NCBI RefSeq assembly: GCF_013155275.1
Contig: NZ_JABJXS010000014.1
Location: forward strand, 1 to 64,000
DNA length: 64,000 nucleotides
Direction of reading: 5' to 3'
Source of the DNA: Brenneria sp. hezel4-2-4
Lineage (GTDB): Bacteria > Pseudomonadota > Gammaproteobacteria > Enterobacterales > Enterobacteriaceae
The notes beneath the pieces are model-generated. The model did no database searches and was not told the origin of the DNA. It was given only the letters and a program-made list of their open reading frames with translations. The position numbers and the translations under genes were made by a program. Below are positions 29,096 through 39,656 of this stretch, piece after piece. Numbering within the stretch: position 1 is the first letter of the stretch; each line of letters begins with the position of its first letter.

Positions 29096-30223
29096 ATGAG
29101 AAAATGGCTGTGTTCGGTTGTCGCCATGTTGAGCTTAAGCAGCGTTTTTGCCGTCAGCGCCGCCCCGATAGTTATTGAGGATGTCACGGGCAGAAAGGTT
29201 GAAATGAAATCGGAGGTTAAACGGATCATTTTAGGCGAGGGGCGGCAAATATATCTGCTGGCGGCTTTCGATACCGAGGCGCCGTTCCAGCGCGTGGTGG
29301 GCTGGCGTGACGATCTGCCGAAAGCCGATTACGATGGCTATCTGGCCTATGAAAACAAATATCCGGAAATCAAAAAGCTGCCGACCTTTGGCGGGGCCAA
29401 AGACGGCACCTTCAACGTTGAGCAGGCGCTGACGTTAAAGCCCGATCTGGTGCTGATGAATCTGGAATCCAAAGCGGCGACCGACGAAGGCAAGCTGATT
29501 GAGAAACTCGGCTCATTGGGTATTCCGGTGGTGTTTATCGATTTTCGCGAAAAGCCGTTTGAGAATGCGGAAAAAAGCATTCACATCATGGGACAACTGC
29601 TGGGTAAGCCTCAGCGCGCGGATGAGATTATTCAGTTCCGTCGCCAGCAGATTGAAATAGTCACTGAACGTTTGAAAAATTATCAGGGGCCTCGCCCGAA
29701 AGTAATGATCGATCGCGCGGGCGGCTATGAAGATGAATGCTGTATGTCGTTCGGCAACGAAAATTTCGGGCGCATGGTTGACGTCGCCGGGGGAGAGAAC
29801 ATCGCCAAGGATCTGATCCCCGGTACTTTCGGTACGCTCAACCCGGAACAGATCATCAGCGCACGGCCGGACGTCGTCATTGTGACCGGCGCCAATTGGG
29901 AAAACTACAATACGGCTAACGGTTGGGTGGGCGTCGGCCCCGGCGCAGACCAGAAAGTCGCTTTGCAGCGTTTGCAAAAGCTGATGGAGCGGGCGGCGTT
30001 TAAAACGCTGCCGGTCGCCAGCAACGGCAATGCGCATGCCATCTGGCACCAGTTCTATGATAGTCCTTATCAATTTGTGGCGATTCAGGTGATGGCAAAA
30101 TGGCTGCATCCTGAATTATTCAGCGATATCGATCCCGATGCCACGTTCCGTACTTTTCATGAGAAGTTCCTGCCGTTGCCTTATCAGCCGGGTTACTGGG
30201 TGACGCTGCCGGCAAAATCCTGA
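29096..30223 (+). CDS. Iron/siderophore ABC transporter substrate-binding protein
   Basis: 375 residues. A signal peptide (MRKWLCSVVAMLSLSSVFAVSAA) precedes a TroA/FepB-type class III binding protein fold: DVTGRKVEM near the start, KPDLVLMN and RPDVVIVTGANW in the two lobes. There is no lipobox, so it should be soluble in the periplasm. It converges with the permease and ATPase genes, which are its likely partners. It resembles YiuA-type proteins of Yersinia in general form, but the siderophore cannot be named. Confidence 0.85.
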   Translation: MRKWLCSVVAMLSLSSVFAVSAAPIVIEDVTGRKVEMKSEVKRIILGEGRQIYLLAAFDTEAPFQRVVGWRDDLPKADYDGYLAYENKYPEIKKLPTFGGAKDGTFNVEQALTLKPDLVLMNLESKAATDEGKLIEKLGSLGIPVVFIDFREKPFENAEKSIHIMGQLLGKPQRADEIIQFRRQQIEIVTERLKNYQGPRPKVMIDRAGGYEDECCMSFGNENFGRMVDVAGGENIAKDLIPGTFGTLNPEQIISARPDVVIVTGANWENYNTANGWVGVGPGADQKVALQRLQKLMERAAFKTLPVASNGNAHAIWHQFYDSPYQFVAIQVMAKWLHPELFSDIDPDATFRTFHEKFLPLPYQPGYWVTLPAKS

Positions 30224-30232
30224 CTGACGGAT

Positions 30233-30272
30233 AAAAAAAAGCGCTGACAGAAAATGGTCGGCGCTTTTTTTA
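30233..30272. terminator. Bidirectional terminator between the iron-uptake units
   Basis: AAAAAAAAGCGC ... GCGCTTTTTTT hairpin with A- and T-runs on both sides, placed between two convergent genes. Confidence 0.9.
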
Positions 30273-30290
30273 TTAATTCAATCAGGCTGA

Positions 30291-31091
30291 TTAAACGGTG
30301 GGTTCGGTGACCAATCCGTCGATAATCACCTGCGGCACACCCTGTGAGCAACGTTCGATACGTCCTTTGACGCCATAGACCTCAGCCAGACTCGCCGGAC
30401 TGATAACCTCGGCCGGCGCCCCATCGGCAATCAGGTTGCCATTTTGCAGCATCAGCACGTGGTCGCCGTGGCGTAACGCAATGTTGATATCATGCACCAC
30501 GACAATCGTAATGATGCCGCGCTGGCGTGTTTCCCGGCGAACCAGATCCATGACATGGAACTGGTAATTCAGATCCAATGCGCTGAGGGGTTCATCCAAT
30601 AATAATAGCGACGGCTGACGAATTAATGACTGCGCCAGCCCGACCAATTGTTTTTGTCCGCCGGAAAGCTGATCCAGGTAGCTTAGCGCCAGATGTTCGA
30701 TGCCCAACCGCTTGAGCAGCGTCATCACCTCAGCCTGACTATTGGCGCTATGCAGGCCGCCAGAGGCGCGCTGGGCGACAATAATGGATTCCAATACGTG
30801 CAGATGTACGCCGGGCGGTAAAGACTGCGGCAGATAAACCACTTTTTCCGCCCGTTTGGCAAACGGCAGTTGCATCAGGTTGTCGTCATCCAGCCAGAGT
30901 TCGCCCTGTGACGGGTTTAATCCGGCCATGGCGCGCAACAGCGTGGATTTACCGCTGCCGTTCGGCCCCAGCAAGACGGTAATTTTCCCCCGGGGCAGCA
31001 AGGGAACGGACAGATCGCGAATCACCTGGCGCTTGGGATAACCGGCGCAGAAATGAGATACGCGTAATCCCGACGGTGTCTGATTACTCAT
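30291..31091 (-). CDS. Iron/siderophore ABC transporter ATPase
   Basis: 266 residues, FecE/FepC type. Walker A is LLGPNGSGKST, the signature LSGGQKQLVGLAQ, Walker B LLLLDEPLSALD, and the switch His is in VVHDINIA. It powers import through the FecCD-like permease encoded just upstream, whose stop overlaps its start by 4 bp. Confidence 0.93.
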   Translation of the reverse strand: MSNQTPSGLRVSHFCAGYPKRQVIRDLSVPLLPRGKITVLLGPNGSGKSTLLRAMAGLNPSQGELWLDDDNLMQLPFAKRAEKVVYLPQSLPPGVHLHVLESIIVAQRASGGLHSANSQAEVMTLLKRLGIEHLALSYLDQLSGGQKQLVGLAQSLIRQPSLLLLDEPLSALDLNYQFHVMDLVRRETRQRGIITIVVVHDINIALRHGDHVLMLQNGNLIADGAPAEVISPASLAEVYGVKGRIERCSQGVPQVIIDGLVTEPTV

Positions 31092-32170
31092 ACATTTCCT
31101 CTGTGACGCAGAATGATGCTGAGGAAGAACGGCACGCCGACCAGCGAGGTGACGATGCCGACCGGAATAATCACCCCGGGGATCAGGTTTTTCGAGGCCA
31201 CGGAGGCCAGTGAAAGCACCAGCGCCCCCACTAGCGCGCTGGCCGGCAGATAAAACCGGTGATCTTCGCCAAATATCATCCGGGCAATGTGCGGCGCGAC
31301 CAGGCCAATAAAGCCGATCGGGCCGACGAAAGCCACTGACAATGCCGACAGAATACTGATGCGCAGCAGCGTCGCCAAACGTAACCGGCGCACATTGATG
31401 CCAAAACTGACGGCGCGATCTTCACCCAGTCTCAAGGCGGTGAGTTTCCAGGAATTCATGAACGACAACGGCATAACGGCGATCAGCACCAGCAGCAGAA
31501 TCCCCAGTTTTTCCCAGGACGCGCGCGCCAGACTGCCCATCGTCCAGAAGACCAATCCTTGCAGCGTGTCTTCATTGGCGATGAATTGCAGCATCGACAC
31601 CAGCGCATTAAAGGTAAACACCAGGGCGATGCCGAACAACACCACGCCGGAGGTGGAGACCTGTGTCCAGCGGGTAATACCGTCCAGCAGCAGCGCGGCA
31701 AGCAGGGCAAACAAAAAAGCATTGGCGGAAATAAACCACTGGGCCGGAATACCGGGAATACCGATGCCCAGCACGATGGCGAGGGCCGCGCCAAATGCGG
31801 CCGCTGACGACACGCCCAGCGTAAAGGGGCTGGCCAGCGGGTTATTCAGGATGGTTTGCATTTCCGCGCCGGCCAGACCCAGTGACAGCCCGACGATAAT
31901 CGCCATCAGCGCATAAGGCAGACGGATATCCCAGACGATAACGCGGGTGCCCGCATCGGCGCTGGCGGGATCGGTCAGCGCCTGCCATAACACTTCCAGC
32001 GAGAGTCCCGAAGGCCCCATGGTGAAGTCCAGCAGCAAAGAGCCGAAAATAATCAACAGTAGTATCGTCATGATAACCACGCGACGCCGGATAATAGCGC
32101 GATAGTCGTCTATAACGGCGCTGTTATCGTTGGCGGCATCGCGGATATTCGGTTCAGTCGTCACACTCAT
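31088..32170 (-). CDS. Iron/siderophore ABC transporter permease (FecCD family)
   Basis: 360 residues with about nine to ten hydrophobic segments. The family signatures DIRLPYALMAIIVG, AGAEMQTILNNPLASPFTLG and GPIGFIGLVAPHIAR (the ATPase-contact region) are clear. It is a single permease, so it presumably acts as a homodimer. It is the first gene of the minus-strand unit with a Fur-like box upstream. Confidence 0.93.
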   Translation of the reverse strand: MSVTTEPNIRDAANDNSAVIDDYRAIIRRRVVIMTILLLIIFGSLLLDFTMGPSGLSLEVLWQALTDPASADAGTRVIVWDIRLPYALMAIIVGLSLGLAGAEMQTILNNPLASPFTLGVSSAAAFGAALAIVLGIGIPGIPAQWFISANAFLFALLAALLLDGITRWTQVSTSGVVLFGIALVFTFNALVSMLQFIANEDTLQGLVFWTMGSLARASWEKLGILLLVLIAVMPLSFMNSWKLTALRLGEDRAVSFGINVRRLRLATLLRISILSALSVAFVGPIGFIGLVAPHIARMIFGEDHRFYLPASALVGALVLSLASVASKNLIPGVIIPVGIVTSLVGVPFFLSIILRHRGNV

Positions 32171-32281
32171 GAAAAATTACTCATCTTTTTTCCCGGCGCC
32201 GCGCGTTGCAACGGATGATCCCGATCGCGCAGGCGAGGGCACATCAATCCTCAATAACAATGCTATCAATTGTAATGATTC

Positions 32282-32296
32282 TGATAACTATTATCA
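32282..32296. promoter_or_regulatory. Fur-like box upstream of the permease-ATPase unit
   Basis: TGATAAC-T-ATTATCA is a 7-1-7 Fur box with one mismatch, about 110 bp upstream of the permease start. Confidence 0.78.
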
Positions 32297-32353
32297 TCAT
32301 ATTAAAGTCAGGCAATGTGTATACCGGATTCAGGCGGAAAGAAAAATAGTCAC

Positions 32354-32389
32354 GTTGGTCGCGTACGCCAGACAGCTGACGCGACCAAC
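32354..32389 (-). terminator. suhB terminator
   Basis: Perfect 11-bp stem GTTGGTCGCGT/ACGCGACCAAC just after the suhB stop. On the minus strand a T-rich run (ATTTTTC) follows. Confidence 0.72.
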
Positions 32390-32401
32390 GAGGGGGGACG
32401 A

Positions 32402-33205
32402 TTAACGTTTCAACGCGTCGCTAAGTTCGTCGCGGATGGTTGCCAGCAGGGATTTGACGACGCGTGGATTACCCGCGATCAGGTTACCGGAAGAAAGATA
32501 GTTGTGACCGCCGACGAAGTCGGTTACCACGCCGCCCGCTTCACGCACCAGCAGTTCGCCGCCGGCAAAATCCCAGGGCTTCAGGCCGATTTCAAAGAAT
32601 CCGTCAACGCGGCCGGCGGCAACATAGGCCAGATCCAGCGCGGCGGAACCCGTACGGCGGAAGTCCGCGCATTGGGTAAACAGGGCTTCGAGAATGTTGA
32701 TATAGCTTTTCGCGTGTTGTTTCGCTTTGAACGGGAAACCGGTAGCCAATATTGTGCCGTCCAGATCGCGGGCATTACTGCTGCGCAGACGATAACCGTT
32801 CAACTGCGCGCCCTGACCGCGGGTGGCGGTGAACAGTTCATTACGCATGGGATCGTAAACTACGGCAACTTCAGTGCGGCCTTTCATGCGCACGGCGATG
32901 GAAACCGCGAAGTGCGGCAGGCGTTTGATAAAATTGGTGGTGCCATCCAGTGGATCGATAACCCATTGCACATCCCGATCGTCGCCGACCAGCTCGCCGC
33001 ACTCTTCACCAATGATGGTGTGCTGCGGATAAGACTTACGGATGACTTCAATGATCAGACGCTCGGCATCCCGGTCAACGTTGGTGACAAAATCATTATT
33101 GCCTTTTTGACTGGCTTCTACGGCGTCAGGGGTTTCGTAATTTTTAGCAATTAAATTACCGCCTTTACGCGCAGCGCGTATAGCGATGTTGAGCATCGGA
33201 TGCAT
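32402..33205 (-). CDS. suhB: Inositol-1-monophosphatase / rRNA transcription factor SuhB
   Basis: 267 residues, identical in length to E. coli SuhB. The Mg2+ site motifs are WVIDPLDGTTNF and EECGE (GEECGEL), with the second motif in AGRVDGFFEIGLKPWDFAGG. In E. coli SuhB is better known as part of the rRNA antitermination complex than as a phosphatase. ATG 33205 (MHPMLNIAIRAAR) is the family start. It is divergent from trmJ, as in E. coli. Confidence 0.95.
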   Translation of the reverse strand: MHPMLNIAIRAARKGGNLIAKNYETPDAVEASQKGNNDFVTNVDRDAERLIIEVIRKSYPQHTIIGEECGELVGDDRDVQWVIDPLDGTTNFIKRLPHFAVSIAVRMKGRTEVAVVYDPMRNELFTATRGQGAQLNGYRLRSSNARDLDGTILATGFPFKAKQHAKSYINILEALFTQCADFRRTGSAALDLAYVAAGRVDGFFEIGLKPWDFAGGELLVREAGGVVTDFVGGHNYLSSGNLIAGNPRVVKSLLATIRDELSDALKR

Positions 33206-33324
33206 GGTATTGTCCACTGGAATGTTAAAGAACGGAAAGCGGTGCGCATTATAGCAGGGGAAAAGGAAAATATCTAAGTTTGTGTTAGAATATTCCGCTT
33301 TCCTCCTCGCATTACAGAGTCCGC

Positions 33325-34050
33325 ATGTTACACAATATTCGCATTGTTTTGGTTGAAACATCCCACACCGGCAATATGGGATCGGTTGCCAGAGCGATGA
33401 AAACCATGGGTTTGAGTAAGCTTTATCTGGTTAATCCGCTGGTAAAACCCGATTCGCAGGCGATTGCCTTATCCGCCGGCGCCAGTGATGTCATTGGCAA
33501 CGCGACCCTGGTCGATACGCTGGATCAGGCGCTCGAGGGGTGTGGTCTGGTGGTGGGCACCAGCGCGCGTTCGCGTACGTTGCCCTGGCCGATGCTGGAG
33601 CCGCGGGAGTGCGGAGCGCGGAGCGCCCGGGAAGCGGAACACGCGCCGGTCGCCCTGGTGTTTGGCCGCGAACGCGTCGGATTAACCAATGATGAGTTGC
33701 AGAAATGCCATTATCATGTCGCCATTCCCGCCAATCCTGAATATAGCTCGTTAAACCTGGCGATGGCGGTGCAGATCCTGGCTTATGAAGTGCGCGTCGC
33801 ACATCTGGACCGTTTGCAGGCCGGCAAGGAAGAGCACGACGAAACGCCTTACCCGCTGGTGGACGATCTGGAGCGTTTCTATCAGCATCTTGAACAGACA
33901 TTACTGCAAACCGGCTTTATTCGGCAGGCGCATCAAGGGCAGGTGATGAATAAGCTGCGTCGGCTGTTTACCCGGGCGCAGCCGGAGAGTCAGGAGCTGA
34001 ATATCCTGCGCGGAATCTTGAGTTCGGTTCAGAAAAATAACCCTGAATAA
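33325..34050 (+). CDS. trmJ: tRNA (cytidine/uridine-2'-O-)-methyltransferase TrmJ
   Basis: 241 residues, SPOUT/TrmH family. The N-terminal knot has [17 protein letters not shown], and SAM-binding loops [15 protein letters not shown] and [17 protein letters not shown] are intact. It methylates position 32 of several tRNAs. ATG 33325 has GCATTACAGAG upstream. Its stop overlaps the first IscR-type site of the isc promoter. Confidence 0.94.
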   Translation: MLHNIRIVLVETSHTGNMGSVARAMKTMGLSKLYLVNPLVKPDSQAIALSAGASDVIGNATLVDTLDQALEGCGLVVGTSARSRTLPWPMLEPRECGARSAREAEHAPVALVFGRERVGLTNDELQKCHYHVAIPANPEYSSLNLAMAVQILAYEVRVAHLDRLQAGKEEHDETPYPLVDDLERFYQHLEQTLLQTGFIRQAHQGQVMNKLRRLFTRAQPESQELNILRGILSSVQKNNPE

Positions 34051-34074
34051 TACTTGAGTGGTTTACTGGGTTAA
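34050..34074. promoter_or_regulatory. IscR type 1-like site (upstream)
   Basis: ATACTTGAGTGG... fits the ATASYYGACTR half of the type 1 consensus with one change and a degenerate right half. It is immediately adjacent to the better second site. Confidence 0.5.
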
Positions 34075-34099
34075 ATAGTTGACTAAAATACTCGGGAAT
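34075..34099. promoter_or_regulatory. IscR type 1 site in the isc promoter
   Basis: ATAGTTGACTAAAATACTCG plus GGAAT matches most of the type 1 IscR consensus bound by [2Fe-2S]-IscR, giving autorepression. TTGACT within it may be the -35 element. Confidence 0.8.
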
Positions 34100-34169
34100 G
34101 TCAGACTCAAACCACGTTTTGCCAATACATGTTTCAATAATACATGTTTTATTTACAGGTACCACTATC

Positions 34170-34664
34170 ATGAGACTGACATCTAAAGGCCGCTATGCCG
34201 TTACCGCCATGCTCGATGTGGCTCTGCATTCCAAAGAAGGCCCTGTTCCGCTGGCCGATATCTCCGAGCGTCAGGGTATTTCGCTCTCCTATCTGGAGCA
34301 ACTGTTTTCCCGCCTGCGTAAAAACGGACTGGTCGCCAGTGTCCGCGGCCCGGGTGGCGGTTATCTGCTGGGTAAACATGCCAATGAAATCGCCGTGGGC
34401 GCGGTGATATCCGCCGTCGACGAATCGGTGGACGCGACGCGTTGCCAGGGGCGAGAAAGCTGTCAGGGCGGCGAACGCTGTCTGACGCACACCCTGTGGC
34501 GCGATCTGAGCGATCGGATCACCGACTTTTTGAACAATATAACGTTGGATGAACTGGTCAATAACCAGGAAGTATTGGACGTTGCGGATCGTCAGGAAGC
34601 CGATACGCGCCGTACCGCCAACGGACGTATACAAGACACGATCAACGTTAATTTACGCGCCTGA
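34170..34664 (+). CDS. iscR: Iron-sulfur cluster regulator IscR
   Basis: 164 residues, Rrf2 family. It has an N-terminal winged HTH ([38 protein letters not shown]) and cluster ligands [16 protein letters not shown] (three Cys and one His), as in E. coli. Holo-IscR represses isc; apo-IscR activates suf-type targets. I start at ATG 34170; the frame extends upstream to 34098 but the family begins [11 protein letters not shown]. First gene of the isc operon. Confidence 0.96.
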   Translation: MRLTSKGRYAVTAMLDVALHSKEGPVPLADISERQGISLSYLEQLFSRLRKNGLVASVRGPGGGYLLGKHANEIAVGAVISAVDESVDATRCQGRESCQGGERCLTHTLWRDLSDRITDFLNNITLDELVNNQEVLDVADRQEADTRRTANGRIQDTINVNLRA

Positions 34665-34777
34665 AAAATCATATTTTAACAACGCATCGCGTTGGCCCGA
34701 AGGGCTAGGGGCAGGGATAGCCCATTATAAATAAAACAATTTGCACGTTTTGAAGTGATGTACGGAGTTTATGAGCA

Positions 34778-35992
34778 ATGAAGTTACCGATTTATCTGGA
34801 TTATTCAGCCACCACGCCGGTTGATCCGCGCGTAGCTGAAAAAATGATGCAGTTTTTGACCCTGGACGGTACTTTCGGCAACCCGGCTTCCCGCTCCCAC
34901 CGCTTTGGCTGGCAGGCGGAAGAGGCTGTCGATATCGCCCGTAATCAAATTGCTGAATTAGTGGGTGCGGATCCCCGTGAGATTGTGTTTACCTCTGGTG
35001 CGACGGAAGCAGATAACCTGGCGATTAAAGGCGCTGCAAACTTCTATCAGAAGAAAGGCAAACACATCATTACCAGCAAAACAGAACATAAAGCCGTGCT
35101 GGACACCTGCCGTCAGTTAGAGCGTGAAGGGTTCGAGGTCACTTATCTGGCGCCGCAGCGTAACGGTATTATCGATCTGAACGCGCTGCAAGCCGTCCTA
35201 CGTGATGACACCATTCTGGTTTCCATCATGCACGTGAATAATGAAATCGGTGTGGTGCAGGATATCGCGGCCATCGGCGAAATGTGCCGTAGCCGCGGGA
35301 TTGTGTTCCACGTCGATGCCACCCAGAGCGTGGGCAAATTGCCCATCGACCTGAGCCAGCTTAAAGTGGATTTGATGTCTTTCTCCGGTCATAAAATTTA
35401 TGGCCCGAAAGGCATCGGTGCGCTGTATGTACGCCGTAAACCCCGTATTCGTATCGAAGCGCAGATGCACGGCGGCGGTCATGAACGCGGAATGCGTTCC
35501 GGTACTTTACCTGTGCACCAGATCGTGGGTATGGGCGAAGCGTATCGTATCGCCAAAGAGGAAATGGTCGCCGAAGCGGCGCGTCTGCGAGCGCTGCGCG
35601 ACCGTCTGTGGAACGGTATCAAGGATATCGAAGAAGTCTATCTGAATGGTGAGCTTGAACAGGGCGCGCCCAACATCCTGAACGTCAGCTTCAACTATGT
35701 TGAAGGCGAGTCGCTGATTATGGCGCTCAAGGATCTGGCCGTATCGTCCGGTTCCGCCTGTACCTCCGCCAGTCTGGAACCCTCCTACGTTTTACGCGCG
35801 TTGGGGATGAACGATGAGCTGGCGCACAGTTCGATCCGCTTCTCTCTGGGGCGTTTCACCACGGAAGAAGAGATCGACTACACCATTGATTTGGTGCGCA
35901 AGTCTATTGGCCGTCTGCGCGATCTTTCCCCTCTGTGGGAAATGTTTAAACAAGGCGTGGATATCAGCAGCATCGAATGGGCTCATCATTAA
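34778..35992 (+). CDS. iscS: Cysteine desulfurase IscS
   Basis: 404 residues, as in E. coli. The PLP lysine is in [12 protein letters not shown] and the persulfide Cys in [15 protein letters not shown]. It supplies sulfur to IscU, to ThiI and TusA for tRNA thiolation, and to other acceptors. A 113-bp gap separates it from iscR, the region where the E. coli transcript is targeted by RyhB; whether that holds here is not shown. Confidence 0.97.
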   Translation: MKLPIYLDYSATTPVDPRVAEKMMQFLTLDGTFGNPASRSHRFGWQAEEAVDIARNQIAELVGADPREIVFTSGATEADNLAIKGAANFYQKKGKHIITSKTEHKAVLDTCRQLEREGFEVTYLAPQRNGIIDLNALQAVLRDDTILVSIMHVNNEIGVVQDIAAIGEMCRSRGIVFHVDATQSVGKLPIDLSQLKVDLMSFSGHKIYGPKGIGALYVRRKPRIRIEAQMHGGGHERGMRSGTLPVHQIVGMGEAYRIAKEEMVAEAARLRALRDRLWNGIKDIEEVYLNGELEQGAPNILNVSFNYVEGESLIMALKDLAVSSGSACTSASLEPSYVLRALGMNDELAHSSIRFSLGRFTTEEEIDYTIDLVRKSIGRLRDLSPLWEMFKQGVDISSIEWAHH

Positions 35993-36016
35993 TTCGCAGC
36001 ACGGGGAACGACGATT

Positions 36017-36403
36017 ATGGCTTACAGCGAAAAAGTAATTGATCACTACGAAAATCCACGCAACGTGGGATCGTTTGATAATGCCGATCCCAGCATCGGC
36101 AGCGGCATGGTGGGAGCGCCGGCCTGCGGCGATGTGATGAAGTTGCAGATCAAAGTCAATGATGAGGGTATCATTGAAGACGCTCGTTTCAAGACCTATG
36201 GCTGTGGCTCGGCCATTGCCTCCAGCTCACTGGTAACCGAGTGGGTGAAAGGCAAATCGCTGAACGAAGCGGAGGCGATTAAAAACACCCAGATTGCCGA
36301 AGAACTCGAGCTGCCGCCGGTAAAAATTCACTGCTCTATTCTGGCTGAAGATGCCATTAAGGCCGCTATCGCGGATTACAAAAGTAAACGCGAAGCCAAG
36401 TAG
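36017..36403 (+). CDS. iscU: Iron-sulfur scaffold IscU
   Basis: 128 residues. Assembly cysteines are in GAPACGDVM, YGCGSAIASSS and KIHCSILAED, with Asp39 next to the first. The LPPVK motif recognised by HscA is present. It assembles [2Fe-2S] clusters from IscS sulfur. Confidence 0.97.
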   Translation: MAYSEKVIDHYENPRNVGSFDNADPSIGSGMVGAPACGDVMKLQIKVNDEGIIEDARFKTYGCGSAIASSSLVTEWVKGKSLNEAEAIKNTQIAEELELPPVKIHCSILAEDAIKAAIADYKSKREAK

Positions 36404-36428
36404 TTAAGAAAAATTCCGAGGTTGTTAT

Positions 36429-36752
36429 ATGTCGATTTCCCTGAGCGACAGCGCTGCGCAACGTGTTAATGCCTTTATGGCGAACCGGGGTAAAGGTCTT
36501 GGCCTGCGCCTTGGCGTGCGGACATCGGGTTGTTCCGGTATGGCGTATGTGCTGGAATTTGTTGATGACGTGAATGCTGATGACGTGGTGTTCGAAGACA
36601 AAGGCGTTAAGGTCATTATCGATGGTAAAAGCCTGGTCTACCTGGACGGCACCGAACTGGATTTCGTCAAGGAAGGCCTGAACGAAGGCTTCAAATTCAA
36701 TAACCCGAATGTTTCAAGCGAGTGCGGCTGCGGCGAGAGCTTTAACGTCTGA
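36429..36752 (+). CDS. iscA: Iron-sulfur assembly protein IscA
   Basis: 107 residues. The A-type carrier cysteines are in [13 protein letters not shown] and the C-terminal SECGCGESF. It carries clusters or iron to [4Fe-4S] targets. 25 bp after iscU. Confidence 0.96.
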   Translation: MSISLSDSAAQRVNAFMANRGKGLGLRLGVRTSGCSGMAYVLEFVDDVNADDVVFEDKGVKVIIDGKSLVYLDGTELDFVKEGLNEGFKFNNPNVSSECGCGESFNV

Positions 36753-36856
36753 CCGCATCCCGGGGTATTGAACGCGCTTTCCCGGTTTCTTCCGGTCGTT
36801 GATCGGCAGAAACCGCGGCAAATGACGGCGATTACCCACAACCCCCAGAGTACGCT

Positions 36857-37375
36857 ATGGATTACTTTACGTTGTTCGGGCTGCCGATTCGCTATGATGT
36901 GGATGGCGGCCTGCTTGTTTCCCGCTTTCAGGAACTGCAACGGCAGTTTCACCCCGATCGTTTTGCGGCGAGCCCGGAACGGGATCGCCTGTTGGCATTG
37001 CAGCAGGCCGCGACGATCAATAATGCCTATCAGACGTTGAAACATCCGCTGAAACGCGCGGAGTATATGCTATCTTTGCACGGTTTTGATTTAAGCAACG
37101 AGCAGCATACCTTACGCGACACCGCTTTTCTGATGGAACAGCTTGAACTGCGTGAAGAACTGGATGCCATTGAGCGCCGTTCCGACGCCGAAGCGGCGCT
37201 GGCTGAATTCGCTGAACGGTTGCAGGCCATGCTGGTTATACGCAGCGGGCAAATGCGCGGCGAGCTGGCGAGCGAAAGCTGGGCCGATGCCGCCGACACG
37301 GTGCGTAAACTGCGTTTTTTAGACAAACTCCGGCAGCAGGTTGAACAACTCGAAGAACAATTGCTGGACAGATAA
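36857..37375 (+). CDS. hscB: Co-chaperone HscB
   Basis: 172 residues. An N-terminal J domain with HPD in FHPDRFAAS stimulates HscA ATPase; the C-terminal helical domain binds IscU. Starts [16 protein letters not shown] at ATG 36857. Confidence 0.95.
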   Translation: MDYFTLFGLPIRYDVDGGLLVSRFQELQRQFHPDRFAASPERDRLLALQQAATINNAYQTLKHPLKRAEYMLSLHGFDLSNEQHTLRDTAFLMEQLELREELDAIERRSDAEAALAEFAERLQAMLVIRSGQMRGELASESWADAADTVRKLRFLDKLRQQVEQLEEQLLDR

Positions 37376-37456
37376 GTTTTTAATCCGGCGGAGATGGATG
37401 ATGCGTCAAATTACAACGTATCGTGCTTCCCGCCAGCCAATTGATGGAAGCTCAAT

Positions 37457-39307
37457 ATGGCCTTATTACAAATTAGCGAGCCGGGCCTCAGCGCGGCGCC
37501 GCATCAGCGGCGTCTGGCTGTCGGCATTGATTTAGGCACCACGCATTCTCTGGTTGCCACCGTGCGCAGCGGCGAGGCGCAAACTCTGACGGACGGCGAA
37601 GGCCGCGATCTGCTGCCGTCCGTTGTCCACTATCATGCCGCTGGGCATGAGGTAGGATGGCAAGCCCGTGAAAAAGCGGCCGGCGATCCTGTCAACACCA
37701 TCAGTTCGGTAAAACGGATGATGGGGCGTTCTCTGGCTGACGTCCGGCAGCGCTATCCGCATTTACCCTATCAATATCAGGTCAGCGATAACGGCCTGCC
37801 GTTAATTCAAACGCCGGCCGGCAACCGCAATCCGGTGCAGGTGTCGGCGGATATTTTGTCGGCGCTGGCGCAGCGGGCGCAGGAAGCATTGGGCGCTATG
37901 CCGGATGGCGCGGTGATCACCGTTCCGGCCTATTTCGACGATGCGCAGCGTCAGGGCACCAAAGACGCCGCCCGTTTAGCCGGTCTGCACGTACTACGGC
38001 TGCTGAATGAACCGACCGCCGCGGCGATCGCCTATGGTCTGGATGCCGCTAAAGAAGGCGTCATCGCCGTTTACGACTTGGGCGGCGGCACGTTCGATAT
38101 TTCTATCCTGCGCCTGAGCCGCGGCGTATTTGAAGTGCTGGCGACAGGGGGCGACTCTGCGTTAGGCGGCGATGATTTCGATAATCTGCTGGTGGAATGG
38201 CTGCGCGAGCAGGCGGGTATTACCGCCAGAGACGATCACCATTTGCAGCATGCCTTACGGGAAGCGGCGATACAGGCCAAGATAGCGTTAAGCATGGCGG
38301 AATCGGTTAATGTCGAGGTTGCCGGCTGGCGAGGTGAGCTATCCCGCGCCCGGTTCAATACGCTAATCGCCTCACTGGTCAAGCGTACGCTGCTGGCATG
38401 TCGACGCACGCTGAAAGATGCGGACGTGACGCCGGATGAGGTGCGGGAAGTGGTGATGGTCGGCGGTTCCACCCGCGTACCGCTGGTGCGCGAGCAGGTG
38501 GGCGCGTTCTTTGGCCGCACGCCGCTGACCTCCATCGATCCTGATAAAGTGGTGGCGATCGGCGCCGCGATCCAGGCGGACATTCTGGTCGGCAATAAGC
38601 CGGACAGCGAAATGCTGCTGCTGGATGTGATTCCGCTTTCCCTGGGGCTGGAAACCATGGGCGGGCTGGTGGAGAAAATCATCCCGCGCAACACCACCAT
38701 TCCGGTAGCCAGAGCGCAGGAGTTCACCACATTCAAAGACGGTCAGAGCGGCATGATGATCCATGTTTTGCAGGGGGAGCGCGAACTGGTGCCGGACTGC
38801 CGTTCGCTGGGCCGCTTCACGTTACGCGGTTTGCCGCCGTTGCCCGCCGGCGGCGCGCACATTCGCGTCACCTTTCAGGTTGATGCCGATGGTCTGCTGA
38901 GCGTAACGGCGATGGAGAAATCGACCGGGGTCGAAGCCTCTATTCAGGTCAAGCCGTCTTACGGACTGAGTGATACTGAAATCGCCGCCATGATTAAAGA
39001 TTCTATGCTTAACGCGCAGGGCGACGTGGGCGCCCGTATGCTGGCGGAACAGCAAGTCGATGCCGCCCGGGTACTGGAGAGCTTACACGGCGCGCTGGCT
39101 TCCGATGCCGATTTGCTGACCAGCGATGAGCAAGCCGCCATTGCCGAGGCCGTCGAACATTTGCAGCAGGCGATGTCGGGAACGGATGCGCCGGCGATTG
39201 ACGCCGCGATAAAAAAATTAGATCAACAAACCCAGGGGTTTGCGGCCCGTCGAATGGATGCGTCTATTCGTCGTGCGTTGGCGGGCCATTCTGTGGACGA
39301 GGTGTAA
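37457..39307 (+). CDS. hscA: Hsp70-class chaperone HscA
   Basis: 616 residues. ATPase signatures [28 protein letters not shown] and [15 protein letters not shown], then a substrate-binding domain (from about 390) and helical lid. It releases clusters from IscU by binding LPPVK. The second position of the GTTxS phosphate motif is His where E. coli has Asn (GTTNS), a minor change. Confidence 0.96.
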   Translation: MALLQISEPGLSAAPHQRRLAVGIDLGTTHSLVATVRSGEAQTLTDGEGRDLLPSVVHYHAAGHEVGWQAREKAAGDPVNTISSVKRMMGRSLADVRQRYPHLPYQYQVSDNGLPLIQTPAGNRNPVQVSADILSALAQRAQEALGAMPDGAVITVPAYFDDAQRQGTKDAARLAGLHVLRLLNEPTAAAIAYGLDAAKEGVIAVYDLGGGTFDISILRLSRGVFEVLATGGDSALGGDDFDNLLVEWLREQAGITARDDHHLQHALREAAIQAKIALSMAESVNVEVAGWRGELSRARFNTLIASLVKRTLLACRRTLKDADVTPDEVREVVMVGGSTRVPLVREQVGAFFGRTPLTSIDPDKVVAIGAAIQADILVGNKPDSEMLLLDVIPLSLGLETMGGLVEKIIPRNTTIPVARAQEFTTFKDGQSGMMIHVLQGERELVPDCRSLGRFTLRGLPPLPAGGAHIRVTFQVDADGLLSVTAMEKSTGVEASIQVKPSYGLSDTEIAAMIKDSMLNAQGDVGARMLAEQQVDAARVLESLHGALASDADLLTSDEQAAIAEAVEHLQQAMSGTDAPAIDAAIKKLDQQTQGFAARRMDASIRRALAGHSVDEV

Positions 39308-39309
39308 AT

Positions 39310-39645
39310 ATGCCTAAGATTGTCTTTCTGCCGCATCAGGATCTGTGTCCTGATGGGGCGGTTTTGGAAGCAGAGCGTGGAGAAAGCATTCTGAATGTGG
39401 CGCTGCGCAACGGGATTGAAATTGAGCATGCCTGCGAGAAATCCTGTGCCTGTACGACCTGTCATTGCATCGTCCGCGAAGGGTTCGATTCTCTGGCCGA
39501 AAGTACGGAAGACGAAGATGACATGCTGGATAAAGCCTGGGGGCTGGAACCGGAAAGCCGGTTAGGATGCCAGGCGTGCGTTGCGGATGAGGATTTGGTG
39601 GTTGAAATCCCGCGTTACACGATTAATCATGCTCGTGAACACTGA
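39310..39645 (+). CDS. fdx: [2Fe-2S] ferredoxin, ISC type
   Basis: 111 residues. Cluster ligands are in [10 protein letters not shown] and GCQACV. It donates electrons for cluster assembly on IscU. Only 2 bp separate it from hscA. Confidence 0.96.
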   Translation: MPKIVFLPHQDLCPDGAVLEAERGESILNVALRNGIEIEHACEKSCACTTCHCIVREGFDSLAESTEDEDDMLDKAWGLEPESRLGCQACVADEDLVVEIPRYTINHAREH

Positions 39646-39656
39646 CAGGAGTGGCT

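Noticed and set aside
32315-33154. 279-codon open frame antisense to suhB
   Set aside because: It overlaps suhB almost completely, and its product resembles no known family.
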